DNA of 64,000 nucleotides from an uncultured Ilyobacter sp. (GCF_963663625.1 NZ_OY760438.1:248001-312000), one strand, 5' to 3'. Positions 23,028-31,636 are shown, numbered from the stretch's first letter. Notes: generated by a model from the sequence alone, not told the origin. Numbers and translations are program-made.

Positions 23028-23231
23028 TTATTCCAGGTAATCCCCTAATTCAGAGTAAATATCCTGTTCCTCCTCTGATAATCCTATCTCTTCGAAATAA
23101 GCATTCAGACCAGAGATTAAAACACCGTCAAGCGTGTATAATAAAGTGCATTCGCAACAGTAAGCGAACTCTTCGCTTTTTATGGTGATTTTCCTTAAAT
23201 TATCCTGTTTACATTCTTCACACAATCGCAT
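23028..23231 (-). CDS. Small acidic zinc-ribbon protein, candidate immunity protein
   Basis: A 67-aa protein. Two Cys pairs, CEECKQDN and CCECTL, could hold one zinc. The C-terminal half is acidic (YFEEIGLSEEEQDIYSELGD). It starts 2 bp behind the stop of the portal-MuF fusion gene, so the two are translated together. If the C-terminus of that fusion is a toxin, this is the natural candidate for its antidote, because polymorphic toxins carry their immunity gene directly downstream. That role is inference; the family was not recognised. Confidence 0.5.
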   Translation of the reverse strand: MRLCEECKQDNLRKITIKSEEFAYCCECTLLYTLDGVLISGLNAYFEEIGLSEEEQDIYSELGDYLE

Positions 23232-23233
23232 TT

Positions 23234-25906
23234 TTACTCCTCCTTAAAGCTAGGATAAGCTGTCCCAACCTCTCCGTCTTTTAGCAAGAATACCTTTATA
23301 CAGGTCTCCCCTTCGGTCCCTATCACTTTTTTAGTATCATATACTACTTTTGCACCGTAGCTGGTTTCCGTTCTAACGCCTTTACTCACTGCCGCATCCA
23401 CAGCCTTAAGTACATCTGCTGGAGTAAGCTTCCACCTGTGGAAGATAGAGTGTGTAGCTGTTTTTACTGCTTCCTCATAATGGTGGAGTACGTGTATTAT
23501 ACCATGGATATATTTTTTATCCTTTTTATATAGCAGGCCGGCAGAACTTTTATACACCAGCCCCTGCACATGTTCTAGACCGTAGTAATCAGCAAGTTCT
23601 TTTATAGCCCTTGCCTTCCCAAGGGTATGATTTAGTATATTCTCTGTTATATTCTTTTCCAGGTTGCCGTCTTTAGCCAGGTTTATAAGGCAGCTATCCC
23701 AAAACTGATTGGCTTCTTTTTTCTTTGCCACCTCTATAAGTGATCCCACGACCCCTTCTTTTATCTTAACACCCTTCTCAATATTTTTCCATACTTTGGT
23801 AGGATTTCCTGCAAAGTCCCCCATCTTACTTTTGAGGCTCTCTATATCACTTGTCATCTTATTGGAAGACTTGAGCCCGTATTCATCCAGATCCTCTTTT
23901 GACAGGGTTATCCTCTTCGATCTGCAGTTGTGGTGGTTAGGCGGCATGAAAGTATTCCAGAAGGCGTGATCTAGTGGGTATACCTTCCCGTCAAGGGCCT
24001 TGCATATATCAGACTCCCTCCCATCCTCTATAGCATCATAAAGACCGTATGGTTTGTTCTCCTTGTTCTCCTCCTGTTGCATATAGGCCCCGGCATTATA
24101 GGCAGAATGAATATTATTTCTCCATACTAAATTAAGATACCAGCCATTTTCACCAAAGCCCGTATTTTTAAGTATCTCATCTGAATTTTTTATCCATTCC
24201 TTAAAGGTCTTACCAGATTCCAGGGAGTTTTGTAGGTTCTTGATTAACCCCTTCGTGGTTTCAAGTTCTGTACTTTTCTTTATCCAGGTATACCTAGACC
24301 TTACCTCCTCTGTTATCGGCTCTATAAGGTTGTACATTGTGGGGACTCTTTCCAGTATGGCAGATATGGCCTCGTCATAAGGAAGTTTAAAAGGATTTAC
24401 TTCCTCTGCAAACTCCACCATATCCATCTCTTTTTCATCCATAGCCCCTATAAGTGCAGCTATGATAAGTTTCTCCTGCAGCATCGACAGGTCAAAAGAA
24501 AAAGCTTCCTTCAGGTCCTCTATGGACTTCACTTTATTCAGCTGCTTAAGAGCCTGTTCATATACACCTTTTGAGAACTCCTCCTTTGTAGCTGCGATTC
24601 CCTCATCCAGAATCTTTACATTCTCAAGAGTCTTTTCCAAGTAAAAATCTATTTTTTTTTTAGACTTGGAGAACTCAAAAGCCGGCTGGGCCTCTGCTGT
24701 TTCTTCCAAGTCTTTTTCTTCTACTCCCAGCAATTCAGCTACCTTGGTTTTTGATATCTTGTAACCAAGCTCTTTGGCTCTATTGAAAGAATCTATTTTT
24801 ACCGCTCCTGTTTCTGCCTTCTTTTTCTCCAGTTCCTCCCTGGCTTCCTCTCCTTCGTCTATATCAAAGGTCCAGTGAAGGCCTGCCGGATCATGCCCAA
24901 AGAAGAAAGAATCAATTCTGGTGAGTTTCAGCAGTTCCTCTGCCATGAACACTGCTATATCATCCTCTATCTTCTCTTTTTCATCCTGCTGTACTGAGTC
25001 ACGGCTATAAGACCCAGTATCTCCCTCAGAGAATGCAGCTCCCTTTATGAATTTATCTATCTTCTTTTCAAGTCTTTCTAGAAGAATCTTGTGCATCTCA
25101 ATTTTGAGATCTGAAAGGGATATAAAAAAGAATGAGTCTTTCAATGAGAAGTTGCCACCAAGAGGAATGGCCATAACATTGCCACCCATCATATTTTTAA
25201 CGGACCCAGCTCTATCTTTTACCTGCTTTCTTCCTTCTTCTGTAGATGCTTCCATCTCGTCAAATCCAAACACAGGTATTATGTCCCCGTATTTCTCCTG
25301 TATCCCTCTGACTTTAGCTTCCAAGCCTATATAGTCATCATGTGCCTGGGCCAATCCATAGGTAAACAGAGATTTCCCAAGGGGATACTCCAGACTCTCG
25401 TCATATTTGGCTATTATAAACTTGTCCTCTGTAAGCTCTATTTCAGATTCACCTTTAAGAAGCCATCTGCCGGTGGAGTTTTCATATTTGATCTTTTGCC
25501 TTGGGATGAATTCCAGCCTTCTGAGAGTGAAGTCCTCGTTGTAGATCTTCTCAAACACCGAAAACCCATAGTAAGGAGTCAATGCCAGCTCCCTTATAAA
25601 GCTCTGCCAGTTTTCTATAGAGTCAAATCTGTTGCTGATCTCTTTTATCTCTTCTAGGGTATGCTCTCCTTTAGATCTCAGCTCTATCCTTCTGGAACAT
25701 ACTCCCCTCACCATGGATAAAACCGGTGTTGATATCTCCAGACTGTGGAGCATTTCATTTACCTTTTCCGGATCTAGTGGAGGTGTGTCCGGGGAGATAC
25801 TTCCTATGCTTAGGCTTGATATAGCTATCTCTCTCAATAGAGCTTTATTTTTAACAGGCTCTTTAGAAAATTCTATCGGTTTTTTTCTTCTGAAAATATT
25901 AAACAT
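23234..25906 (-). CDS. Fusion: Mu gp29-type portal + MuF head-morphogenesis domain + C-terminal possible nuclease toxin
   Basis: An 890-aa protein from the ATG at 25906, which has AAGGAGG upstream (an upstream TTG at 26014 lacks support). Residues 20-410 match DUF935/gp29 portals (TPYYGFSVFEKIY, SLSDLKIEMHKILLERLEKK, FFFGHDPAGLHW). Residues about 490-690 are MuF: RNNIHSAYNAGAYMQQ and the CxxH-like MPPNHHNCRSKRIT. Residues about 730-890 are extra; KYIHGIIHVLHHYEEAVKTA, SIFHRWKLTPADVLKAVDAA, and the end VFLLKDGEVGTAYPSF recall BECR-type (barnase/EndoU/RelE-like) nucleases often found at MuF C-termini. Portal and MuF are usually separate genes, so the triple fusion is unusual. The toxin call is inference. 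Confidence 0.8.
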   Translation of the reverse strand: MFNIFRRKKPIEFSKEPVKNKALLREIAISSLSIGSISPDTPPLDPEKVNEMLHSLEISTPVLSMVRGVCSRRIELRSKGEHTLEEIKEISNRFDSIENWQSFIRELALTPYYGFSVFEKIYNEDFTLRRLEFIPRQKIKYENSTGRWLLKGESEIELTEDKFIIAKYDESLEYPLGKSLFTYGLAQAHDDYIGLEAKVRGIQEKYGDIIPVFGFDEMEASTEEGRKQVKDRAGSVKNMMGGNVMAIPLGGNFSLKDSFFFISLSDLKIEMHKILLERLEKKIDKFIKGAAFSEGDTGSYSRDSVQQDEKEKIEDDIAVFMAEELLKLTRIDSFFFGHDPAGLHWTFDIDEGEEAREELEKKKAETGAVKIDSFNRAKELGYKISKTKVAELLGVEEKDLEETAEAQPAFEFSKSKKKIDFYLEKTLENVKILDEGIAATKEEFSKGVYEQALKQLNKVKSIEDLKEAFSFDLSMLQEKLIIAALIGAMDEKEMDMVEFAEEVNPFKLPYDEAISAILERVPTMYNLIEPITEEVRSRYTWIKKSTELETTKGLIKNLQNSLESGKTFKEWIKNSDEILKNTGFGENGWYLNLVWRNNIHSAYNAGAYMQQEENKENKPYGLYDAIEDGRESDICKALDGKVYPLDHAFWNTFMPPNHHNCRSKRITLSKEDLDEYGLKSSNKMTSDIESLKSKMGDFAGNPTKVWKNIEKGVKIKEGVVGSLIEVAKKKEANQFWDSCLINLAKDGNLEKNITENILNHTLGKARAIKELADYYGLEHVQGLVYKSSAGLLYKKDKKYIHGIIHVLHHYEEAVKTATHSIFHRWKLTPADVLKAVDAAVSKGVRTETSYGAKVVYDTKKVIGTEGETCIKVFLLKDGEVGTAYPSFKEE

Positions 25907-26041
25907 TATTCCTCCTTTTTCGCTTGAATTATTACTTATACTTGTTTGTTGACCAAGTCGACTTTCTGTAAGTACATATTTTATTGAGTTTTTGAAAAAA
26001 AGGCCTTTTTTCAAGATTGAATGTCAACTTTTAAAATAATT

Positions 26042-27325
26042 TTATACTGATATAGGGTTAAAATTCAGAGCCCCTATTTTAGGTTTTGACACAAAATCTT
26101 CTATGGCATATCTGAATGCATCCATAAGGTGGTTAAAGTCGTCTATAGGCTTGTTGGTCGTGTTTCCGAATCTGTCTTTATCCCAGGTATAGTTGCTTAT
26201 CTCAGTTAGGAAGTTTACACATCTTGGATGAATATAGATTTTAAACCCCTGAATAAACTGGATTCCGTTGTTGATAGAATCCTTTCCTTTGGCTGTCCCG
26301 GTTATTCTTCTGAGCCCCAGATATCTCAGTTCGTCAATAGACTTAGGTTCTGCTGAGTCAGCTGTTATCTTTTCCTTGGAGTAACCCTTTTTATTTATCT
26401 CTTCGTAGATCATCTTGTTTCTCAGGGCCTTCTTGTAAATTTCATCAAATACAAATATCTCTTTTTTCTCTAAGTCTATAAGCCCACAGAATAAAGCTGT
26501 AGGGTCGTTGGTGTACCCGAAGTCCAGCCCAAAAGCAGATTTCACACCTTTTCTGCCAGATATCTCATTGACGCTAAACTCTTTTTCTTCCCAGTTTTCA
26601 TAAACCAAACCGTCAACAATACCCCACTCCCCAAGACCTGCCACCTGATAACGCCTGGGATTATTCTTTTTCATAGTCTCAAAGACTTTCAGATCTGCCT
26701 TGTCCAGAAACTCATTGCACTTATAGTTAGTAGTTTTGGCAAGTATGTCCGGGTCGTCTTCTGCATCAAAGAACCTTCTCTTTACCCAGTGCTTTTCATT
26801 CCATGGGTTGAGTGTCAGAGTAATCTGCTTAAATAAATCCCCTGGAGACTGCCCCCTTATTGATTCATCCAGCATGTTAAAGCTATCTTCATTGGTGATC
26901 TCATAACATTCCTCTAACCACATCCAACAGAGCATACCTGTTTCCACTGTTATGGATGTTATCTTAAGTGGATCATCAAGGCCCCTGAAAAGTATCTTTT
27001 GTCCTGTAGGTTTATAGGTCATCTCTATTGGTGACTCTTTTGTCTCCCAATGTTCAGATACTCCCAGCCTGTTTATAGCCCATTTCAAATCTGAGTAGCA
27101 GCTGTCTTTTAAAGTTCTGAATACCTTCCTAACCACTAGAAGGTTTGCCTGGGGATGTTCCATCATTTTGTAGATATAGTAAAGTGCTGTGGTCTTTGAT
27201 TTTTTAGATGCACGGGATCCTTTGCACACACGATACCTGCCTTTAAAATACCAATAGTCCTTATAACCTTTTCCTATAAGGTCAGGTAAATATAACCTTT
27301 TATTCTTCAAGTTCATCTTCTCCAT
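26042..27325 (-). CDS. terL: Terminase large subunit (PBSX type)
   Basis: A 427-aa DNA-packaging motor. The ATPase part has a Walker A-like GRYRVCKGSRASKKSKTT near residue 30-45 and a Walker B CWMWLEECYEI near 130. The nuclease part starts with GLDFGYTNDPTALFCG (about 268), continues with KKEIFVFDEIYK, and ends with the DDFNHLMDAFRYA metal motif typical of terminase nucleases. It overlaps the small-subunit gene by 26 bp. Confidence 0.93.
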   Translation of the reverse strand: MEKMNLKNKRLYLPDLIGKGYKDYWYFKGRYRVCKGSRASKKSKTTALYYIYKMMEHPQANLLVVRKVFRTLKDSCYSDLKWAINRLGVSEHWETKESPIEMTYKPTGQKILFRGLDDPLKITSITVETGMLCWMWLEECYEITNEDSFNMLDESIRGQSPGDLFKQITLTLNPWNEKHWVKRRFFDAEDDPDILAKTTNYKCNEFLDKADLKVFETMKKNNPRRYQVAGLGEWGIVDGLVYENWEEKEFSVNEISGRKGVKSAFGLDFGYTNDPTALFCGLIDLEKKEIFVFDEIYKKALRNKMIYEEINKKGYSKEKITADSAEPKSIDELRYLGLRRITGTAKGKDSINNGIQFIQGFKIYIHPRCVNFLTEISNYTWDKDRFGNTTNKPIDDFNHLMDAFRYAIEDFVSKPKIGALNFNPISV

Positions 27326-27746
27326 AAATGATTATAGGCAGTGATCCCTCTACATTTAATTTGTCAGTGAATATACTGTACCTTTTCCCCAGGAGTTCAG
27401 CACATTTATTGGCATCCTTTATGGATATTTTCTTTTTAATTATTCTGGCTTCACTGTAACCCTCTCCACAACCTTCTATCACCACAACTTCCTCTTCCAA
27501 CTCTTGCCGCATACCCTTGCTCAAATACTCCATAACTTCTTTTGCATCTGCTATCCTGTCTGAATCTATCTGAGCTAGTCTTTCGTCGATATACGCTTTT
27601 ACATGAGGTTTTGTAAGGTTCTCACACCCCATTTCTCTTGCAGTCTTCTTAGAATATCCTGCTTTTATAGCTGCTTCTGTTGCATTCGCCAGCTCTATAT
27701 AAAAATCAGCAAAAGCTTTCTGTTTTAACGTAAGTTTCACAGCCAC
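27300..27746 (-). CDS. terS: Terminase small subunit
   Basis: A 148-aa DNA-recognition subunit. The N-terminus LTLKQKAFADFYIELANATEAA continues with IKAGYSKKTAREMGCENL and KPHVKAYIDERLAQ, the helix-turn-helix signature of Terminase_2 proteins. The C-terminal acidic end (IIYGEDELEE) is the likely TerL-contact part. It begins the late operon just behind a terminator (27784-27805), so late transcription probably starts or is antiterminated there. Confidence 0.92.
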   Translation of the reverse strand: MAVKLTLKQKAFADFYIELANATEAAIKAGYSKKTAREMGCENLTKPHVKAYIDERLAQIDSDRIADAKEVMEYLSKGMRQELEEEVVVIEGCGEGYSEARIIKKKISIKDANKCAELLGKRYSIFTDKLNVEGSLPIIIYGEDELEE

Positions 27747-27783
27747 ACCTCCATCTTAAATAACCTTTATATAAAAATAAAAA

Positions 27784-27805
27784 GTGGTTATGATTTCATA
27801 ACCAC
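27784..27805 (-). terminator. Terminator separating early and late genes
   Basis: Minus-strand GTGGTTATGA, AAT loop, CATAACCAC followed by TTTTTATTTTTA. It lies between a small HTH gene (27807-28115) and terS, a place where phages switch from middle to late expression. Confidence 0.75.
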
Positions 27806-27806
27806 C

Positions 27807-28115
27807 TTAGTAAAAAAAATTTCCACCACGCATTTTTACAGAAGTCTTGAACTTTCTGACTTTTTTATCAATATTTTTCAACATGCTTCTGATCGTCTCG
27901 ATAGAATAGTTGAAATAATCAGCAGCTTCTTGGTGAGCCCAATTGAGTTTTCTAACTCTTAACCATACTTCATGTTCTATCTCAGTGGTCACCCCTTTAA
28001 CAATATCTTCCTCTAACCTTTGATTTATTGTTATCCCTTGGGAAGTAATATTTGCTTCTGAATCATTTGAGTCCATGAGCTCGCTTGAATGCTCTTTATA
28101 TGCAGTTTTTGACAT
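27807..28115 (-). CDS. Small HTH protein, candidate late-gene regulator
   Basis: A 102-aa protein. RKLNWAHQEAADYFNYSIET followed by IRSMLKNIDKKVRKF is a sigma-4-like helix-turn-helix. An acidic N-terminus precedes it. Location last in the early/middle operon and next to the terminator before terS is that of ArpU-type or other late activators in Gram-positive phages. Whether it activates the late promoter is inference. Confidence 0.5.
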   Translation of the reverse strand: MSKTAYKEHSSELMDSNDSEANITSQGITINQRLEEDIVKGVTTEIEHEVWLRVRKLNWAHQEAADYFNYSIETIRSMLKNIDKKVRKFKTSVKMRGGNFFY

Positions 28116-28147
28116 TACTCCACTCCTTTAGACCTAAAACTAGTATG

Positions 28148-28513
28148 TCACTCTAAAATAATATACATCCCTGCTTTTTCCTTATCCACCTCATGCCCTA
28201 AAAAGACAGGTATCACGTTATGGCAATCGTCATCTTCCAGCCATCCATACTTTTGCATAAGATCCAGAGGTAATTGAGCTGCGTTAATATAATCAAACTT
28301 CCTTTTGGAATCCCTGATAAAGTAAAATCCTATTTTATAAGGCTTTTCCTTCCCTTGGAGAGCTTTAAGGAATTTATTCCGTTTAATCACATATTCAGCC
28401 TCAGAGGTCTTAATATATCTTTTGCAGGTGTCCGACATTACTAAAAATTTTCCAGTCCACTGCTTCGAGTTTTTTGAACTAGGCACATTCCCAGATATAA
28501 AGATCTTAGTCAT
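28148..28513 (-). CDS. RusA-family Holliday junction resolvase
   Basis: A 121-aa endonuclease that resolves branched DNA in replication and recombination. The opening ISGNVPSSKNSKQW matches the RusA start, and the acidic motif occurs as KFDYINAAQLPLDLMQKYGW then LEDDDCHN, which carries the D..N..K-like and DD catalytic carboxylates. Length fits the family (about 120 aa). It overlaps the upstream gene by 8 bp. Confidence 0.85.
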   Translation of the reverse strand: MTKIFISGNVPSSKNSKQWTGKFLVMSDTCKRYIKTSEAEYVIKRNKFLKALQGKEKPYKIGFYFIRDSKRKFDYINAAQLPLDLMQKYGWLEDDDCHNVIPVFLGHEVDKEKAGMYIILE

Positions 28514-28898
28514 AGTACCCGCTTTGGATTCTCTCCAGAGTCCTGTCTATTTTCTGCTTGATTTTTCCCTTTATATCATCCCTATGGACTTCGAGTATGT
28601 AATTAAAGTGATGATGCAGGCCATGCCCCTCTAAAGCATTTTTAAAGTGCCTGCAGTGGTCCTCAAAGTCTCTCCTGATAGTGCTTGTGGAATTGGCGAT
28701 CATTTGTTCACAGGTGACGATCCTATCTGCCAGTTCATCCTTAACGTTATCTAGTGCTTTCTGAGAAGGTCCCATCACAAATCTTTGTAGTGCAAGGAGT
28801 AATTCAAAGCCCTCACATTTGGTCTGTTCTAGTTGTGCAGAACCACCGAAGTGGTTGAATATGCTGTTGTTCTTAATTTTATAATCCTTTGATATCAT
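28506..28898 (-). CDS. MazG-like nucleotide pyrophosphohydrolase
   Basis: A 130-aa helical protein. GSAQLEQTKCEGFELLLALQ and, 22 residues on, VKDELADRIVTCEQMI follow the all-alpha NTP-PPase pattern (E..E..EL..A and EEL.D...), in which acidic residues bind magnesium. Phage MazG-type enzymes hydrolyse non-canonical nucleotides or alarmones. It has a good GGGAGGG site. The match is partial (the first Glu is CEG), so moderate confidence. Confidence 0.6.
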   Translation of the reverse strand: MISKDYKIKNNSIFNHFGGSAQLEQTKCEGFELLLALQRFVMGPSQKALDNVKDELADRIVTCEQMIANSTSTIRRDFEDHCRHFKNALEGHGLHHHFNYILEVHRDDIKGKIKQKIDRTLERIQSGYYD

Positions 28899-29436
28899 AT
28901 ACCCTCCCTGTGATATTGCTTAGTATTCCTAATGTCTGATTGTATATTTCAAGCTTTTCTTTCAAAGCCTTATTTTCAGTTTTATATGCATCTATATTTT
29001 CATATGCTATTTCAAGGTCAACTGCCAGATCTGTATTCATGATTTCAAATTTTTTCAATTTTTCATTTAGTTTTTCTATGCATGGGTGAGGTGTTTTCAG
29101 TTTATGAGGCACACTCTTTTTAAGCTCATTATCCAGATATTTGTTGACGTTGTTTGCATATTCTATTTGTGATTCAAGATCCAAAATAACGCTATCTTTT
29201 TCAGAAATCTCTTTCTCTCTTTCCGATATCACATCTAATGCATCTTGGAGCATATCTTTCTTGTCTGAATGCATCTTACCATCTCCATTTATTTTGTTTT
29301 TAGGCTTCAGTCTGGCTATTTTATTTCTTACCTGTGTTACAGGAACATTCAATTTTTTTGAAATTTCATTTGCCGTCATTTTGCCCTTGTTGTCGATTAT
29401 GAACTGCTCTTCCTCTTTGGTCCAAATCTTCCGCAT
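28879..29436 (-). CDS. HTH plus coiled-coil protein, unknown
   Basis: A 185-aa protein. Residues 1-50 (WTKEEEQFIIDNKGKMTANE, ISKKLNVPVTQVRNKIARLK) are a Myb/SANT-like helix-turn-helix. Residues 55-180 are strongly charged and predict coiled coil (SEKDSVILDLESQIEYANNV, ENKALKEKLEIYNQTL). Such proteins in phage replication operons are DNA-binding but otherwise uncharacterised. It overlaps both neighbours, in keeping with a tight operon. Confidence 0.55.
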   Translation of the reverse strand: MRKIWTKEEEQFIIDNKGKMTANEISKKLNVPVTQVRNKIARLKPKNKINGDGKMHSDKKDMLQDALDVISEREKEISEKDSVILDLESQIEYANNVNKYLDNELKKSVPHKLKTPHPCIEKLNEKLKKFEIMNTDLAVDLEIAYENIDAYKTENKALKEKLEIYNQTLGILSNITGRVYDIKGL

Positions 29437-29621
29437 TGCCCCCCCTTTATGTCATCAAGCTGTTTTTTCTTGTATTTCCAAAACCTCCTCAGACTTTCCA
29501 TGCTGCCTATGCTATACCTGGCCAGATATTTTCTCTGGTCGCCAGGCATCATGTTGCCGGCTTTCTTTCCCAGTTCCTCCAGGAAGGCCACAGTTTTTTC
29601 CAGGATCTCTTTTTCGGTCAT
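29397..29621 (-). CDS. Small phage protein, unknown
   Basis: A 74-aa basic protein (TEKEILEKTVAFLEELGKKA, SIGSMESLRRFWKYKKKQ). It sits between the DnaC-like gene and the HTH/coiled-coil gene and overlaps the latter by 40 bp. No family was recognised. A good operon position and an ATG right behind the dnaC stop support it as a gene. Confidence 0.5.
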   Translation of the reverse strand: MTEKEILEKTVAFLEELGKKAGNMMPGDQRKYLARYSIGSMESLRRFWKYKKKQLDDIKGGQCGRFGPKRKSSS

Positions 29622-29622
29622 G

Positions 29623-30426
29623 CTAGGCTAAGAATGCCTTGAATTTATCTTGTGAGACCTTCCTTTTGCTCGCGCCCTCAACCAACACTGGATAACACAT
29701 CTCTTTGATACGGTCCTTGATCCTGTCTTTACCGTCGATAGAGAAATATTTTGTGATCTCACATAATTTTCTGTCATTGTTGAAATTCAAGTTAGTTGAA
29801 ATAACCATGGGCTTTCCAGACCTGTACCTGGTATCAATTAGGGTAAAAATTTTCTCGATTACCCATTCAGTTTTTTTCTCTGACCCAAAGTCATCTAGAA
29901 TTAGGAGATCGCAGTTTTTAACATGATCTAGAACATCCCTTTCAGCTTCTGCCCATTCACTTCTGAGCTTATTCAGATACCCGTTAAGACTTAATGCTAG
30001 AACTGTTTTACCGTTGCCCATAAGATGGTTTGCTATGCAGGCGGTAGAAAAAGTTTTACCTGTCCCAACATCCCCGTAAAGAATGATCCCAACGTCTGAT
30101 CCATTTTTTTCAATGAATTTCTCAGCGTATCTTTTGGCTAAAAGCATATGCTTTTCTGACATATCGGCATTCTCAAACCTGCTTTCAATGAATTTTTTAT
30201 CAACAACTGAAATATTTTTAAATTTTCGAACCCTGTTCATGATTCGCTCTCTAACCAGGGCTTTTTCTTCCTCAAGGGCCTGCCTTTCTGCCTTAATCTC
30301 CGAACAATTACAGCTGGGGACATACTGCAGTCTAGAAAGAAAATTATAATCTTTTAAAGTTTCCTGGAGTTCCTCCCAGTTTTCATTCTCCTTGTATGGT
30401 TCACCGCAATCTCTACAGTATTTCAT
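29623..30426 (-). CDS. DnaC-like helicase loader ATPase
   Basis: A 267-aa AAA+ protein. The N-terminus has a zinc-binding pattern (CRDCGEPY ... PSCNCSE). The ATPase part has Walker A ILYGDVGTGKTFSTACIANH (about residue 117), Walker B CDLLILDDFGSEKKTEW, and sensor-type residues in GKPMVISTNLNF. It delivers the host replicative helicase to the phage origin. It overlaps the initiator gene by 14 bp, and the pair forms the replication module. Confidence 0.92.
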   Translation of the reverse strand: MKYCRDCGEPYKENENWEELQETLKDYNFLSRLQYVPSCNCSEIKAERQALEEEKALVRERIMNRVRKFKNISVVDKKFIESRFENADMSEKHMLLAKRYAEKFIEKNGSDVGIILYGDVGTGKTFSTACIANHLMGNGKTVLALSLNGYLNKLRSEWAEAERDVLDHVKNCDLLILDDFGSEKKTEWVIEKIFTLIDTRYRSGKPMVISTNLNFNNDRKLCEITKYFSIDGKDRIKDRIKEMCYPVLVEGASKRKVSQDKFKAFLA

Positions 30427-31240
30427 CCAAAAGACCTCCTATATTTCCACAATCAGTATATTCAGTGGGCTTAAACTCTATAATTTTACTATTTGATTTT
30501 TTAATAAAATCTTTATCGTCATAGTCTCCCATTGCTATTTTCTCCCAAGTAGAGCGGTTTAAAAACATTCGCTTGGTAGGTTTCAATTCTTTTTCTCCCC
30601 TGAGATATAAACTATTCCTGTAAGATTTCATAGGGTTCAATTTTAGGTCTGAGCACCAGTTTATAATTCGACTCATTTCAGTGGATGAAAATTTTATTCC
30701 CTGACGCATGAGTTGATTTATAAATTCACCAGATGATTTATCTATGTCTGACTGACTGTCATTCCTTATCTTAGTTTCCTTAAACTTAGTTTCCTTAGGG
30801 GTACATTTCATGTCACTACCGGTAGGTACATCAAATGTACCTGGTGTAGTGACATCATTTGTACCTACTGCATCTAATGTAGGTACATTAATTGTATCTG
30901 GTGTCTCGTCTATACTAGGTACATCACATGTAGGTACATTTTGGGGTTTGTTAGGTATATTTTTTAAAAAATATAAGTTAGATTTTCCTTTTCTTTTTGT
31001 CATTTCTAAAAAATCTTTTTCAATGAGTTTATTGATATATTTTGTTATGGTTCTTTTGTCTTTTAGTCCTGTTACTTTTAACAGCCTGTCACGACTTGGG
31101 AAGCATTCTCCCCTACCGTTTGCGTGTCGTGCAAGTACCATATATATAAGTCTCTCCATCGGCTCTAGATCGTCTCTGTCTATGAGAGAGTTCTCTAGAA
31201 AGAAGTATCCTATTTCTCGTTTGTCTCTGATCGCTGCCAT
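30413..31240 (-). CDS. Replication initiator with winged helix (DnaD/lambda O-like role)
   Basis: A 275-aa protein. The first 95 residues are a winged helix (MERLIYMVLARHANGRGECF, PSRDRLLKVTGLKDKRTITK, YINKLIEKDFLEMT). A low-complexity linker of Asn-Val-Pro-Thr units follows (NVPTCDVPS, NVPTLDAVG, DVPTGSD), coded by DNA repeats that look like origin iterons. The C-terminal 100 residues probably bind helicase or loader. It precedes a DnaC-like gene, the layout of lambda O-P and Firmicute DnaD-DnaC modules. Confidence 0.8.
   Translation of the reverse strand: MAAIRDKREIGYFFLENSLIDRDDLEPMERLIYMVLARHANGRGECFPSRDRLLKVTGLKDKRTITKYINKLIEKDFLEMTKRKGKSNLYFLKNIPNKPQNVPTCDVPSIDETPDTINVPTLDAVGTNDVTTPGTFDVPTGSDMKCTPKETKFKETKIRNDSQSDIDKSSGEFINQLMRQGIKFSSTEMSRIINWCSDLKLNPMKSYRNSLYLRGEKELKPTKRMFLNRSTWEKIAMGDYDDKDFIKKSNSKIIEFKPTEYTDCGNIGGLLDEIL
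30797..30945 (-). repeat. Iterons inside the initiator gene, candidate phage origin
   Basis: The 10-bp word GTAGGTACAT or its close variants occurs at 30822-30831, 30879-30888, 30915-30924 (CTAGGTACAT) and 30930-30939, with inverted partial copies at 30835-30844 and 30857-30868. The stretch codes for the linker of the initiator, as in lambda, where the origin lies within gene O. Confidence 0.6.
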
Positions 31241-31261
31241 TTATAACCTCCATTTTTAATT

Positions 31262-31570
31262 AGAGGACCAGCCACGATCCTCAATTTATGTTCTTATGAG
31301 AGCCCCCAAAGGGCAGGCCGTGGCTGGCTGTCCCATGGAAACTCTAATAAAAACATAAAATTATTTGTCAAAAACGTAAATACGCTGGTTATATTTATGT
31401 CCGAACCAGCAACGGACAACCGTCTTTTATCTTCAAGGAGCCTGCACATGCAGTAAAGACTCTTCCAAAGAGCCTCTTCGGTACAGTCAAGAGAAGCGAG
31501 AAAAGAGGGTTTTGGGATCCCTCCGGGGGAGTCCCTTGACTGTACTGAGGAAGCCCTATAGGGGCTGTTA
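31262..31570. ncRNA. Highly structured 300-nt intergenic region ahead of the replication gene
   Basis: No credible gene lies in 31241-31636. Structures seen: CCAGCCACG (31268-31276) with CGTGGCTGG (31319-31327); a possible H-type pseudoknot in which GCTGGTT (31384-31390) pairs AACCAGC (31404-31410) and the loop GTCCG (31399-31403) pairs CGGAC (31413-31417); and a long rod with GTACAGTCAAG (31481-31491) against CTTGACTGTAC (31535-31545), topped by a GC-rich hairpin. It may be a regulatory RNA, or part of the origin or leader control; the strand is not settled. Confidence 0.45.
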
Positions 31571-31571
31571 A

Positions 31572-31594
31572 TTATCCTCCCAAAAAGTTATAAT
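31572..31594 (+). repeat. Duplicated promoter block, copy 1
   Basis: The 23-bp block TTATCCTCCC...TATAAT is identical to 32275-32297. Both precede a plus-strand gene (31637-31822 and 32340-32900) by about 45 bp, so the TATAAT at 31589-31594 is probably the -10 element. Confidence 0.6.
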
Positions 31595-31636
31595 GATATT
31601 GGCACATATAAATTAAAACTTAAGGAGGTGATAATT

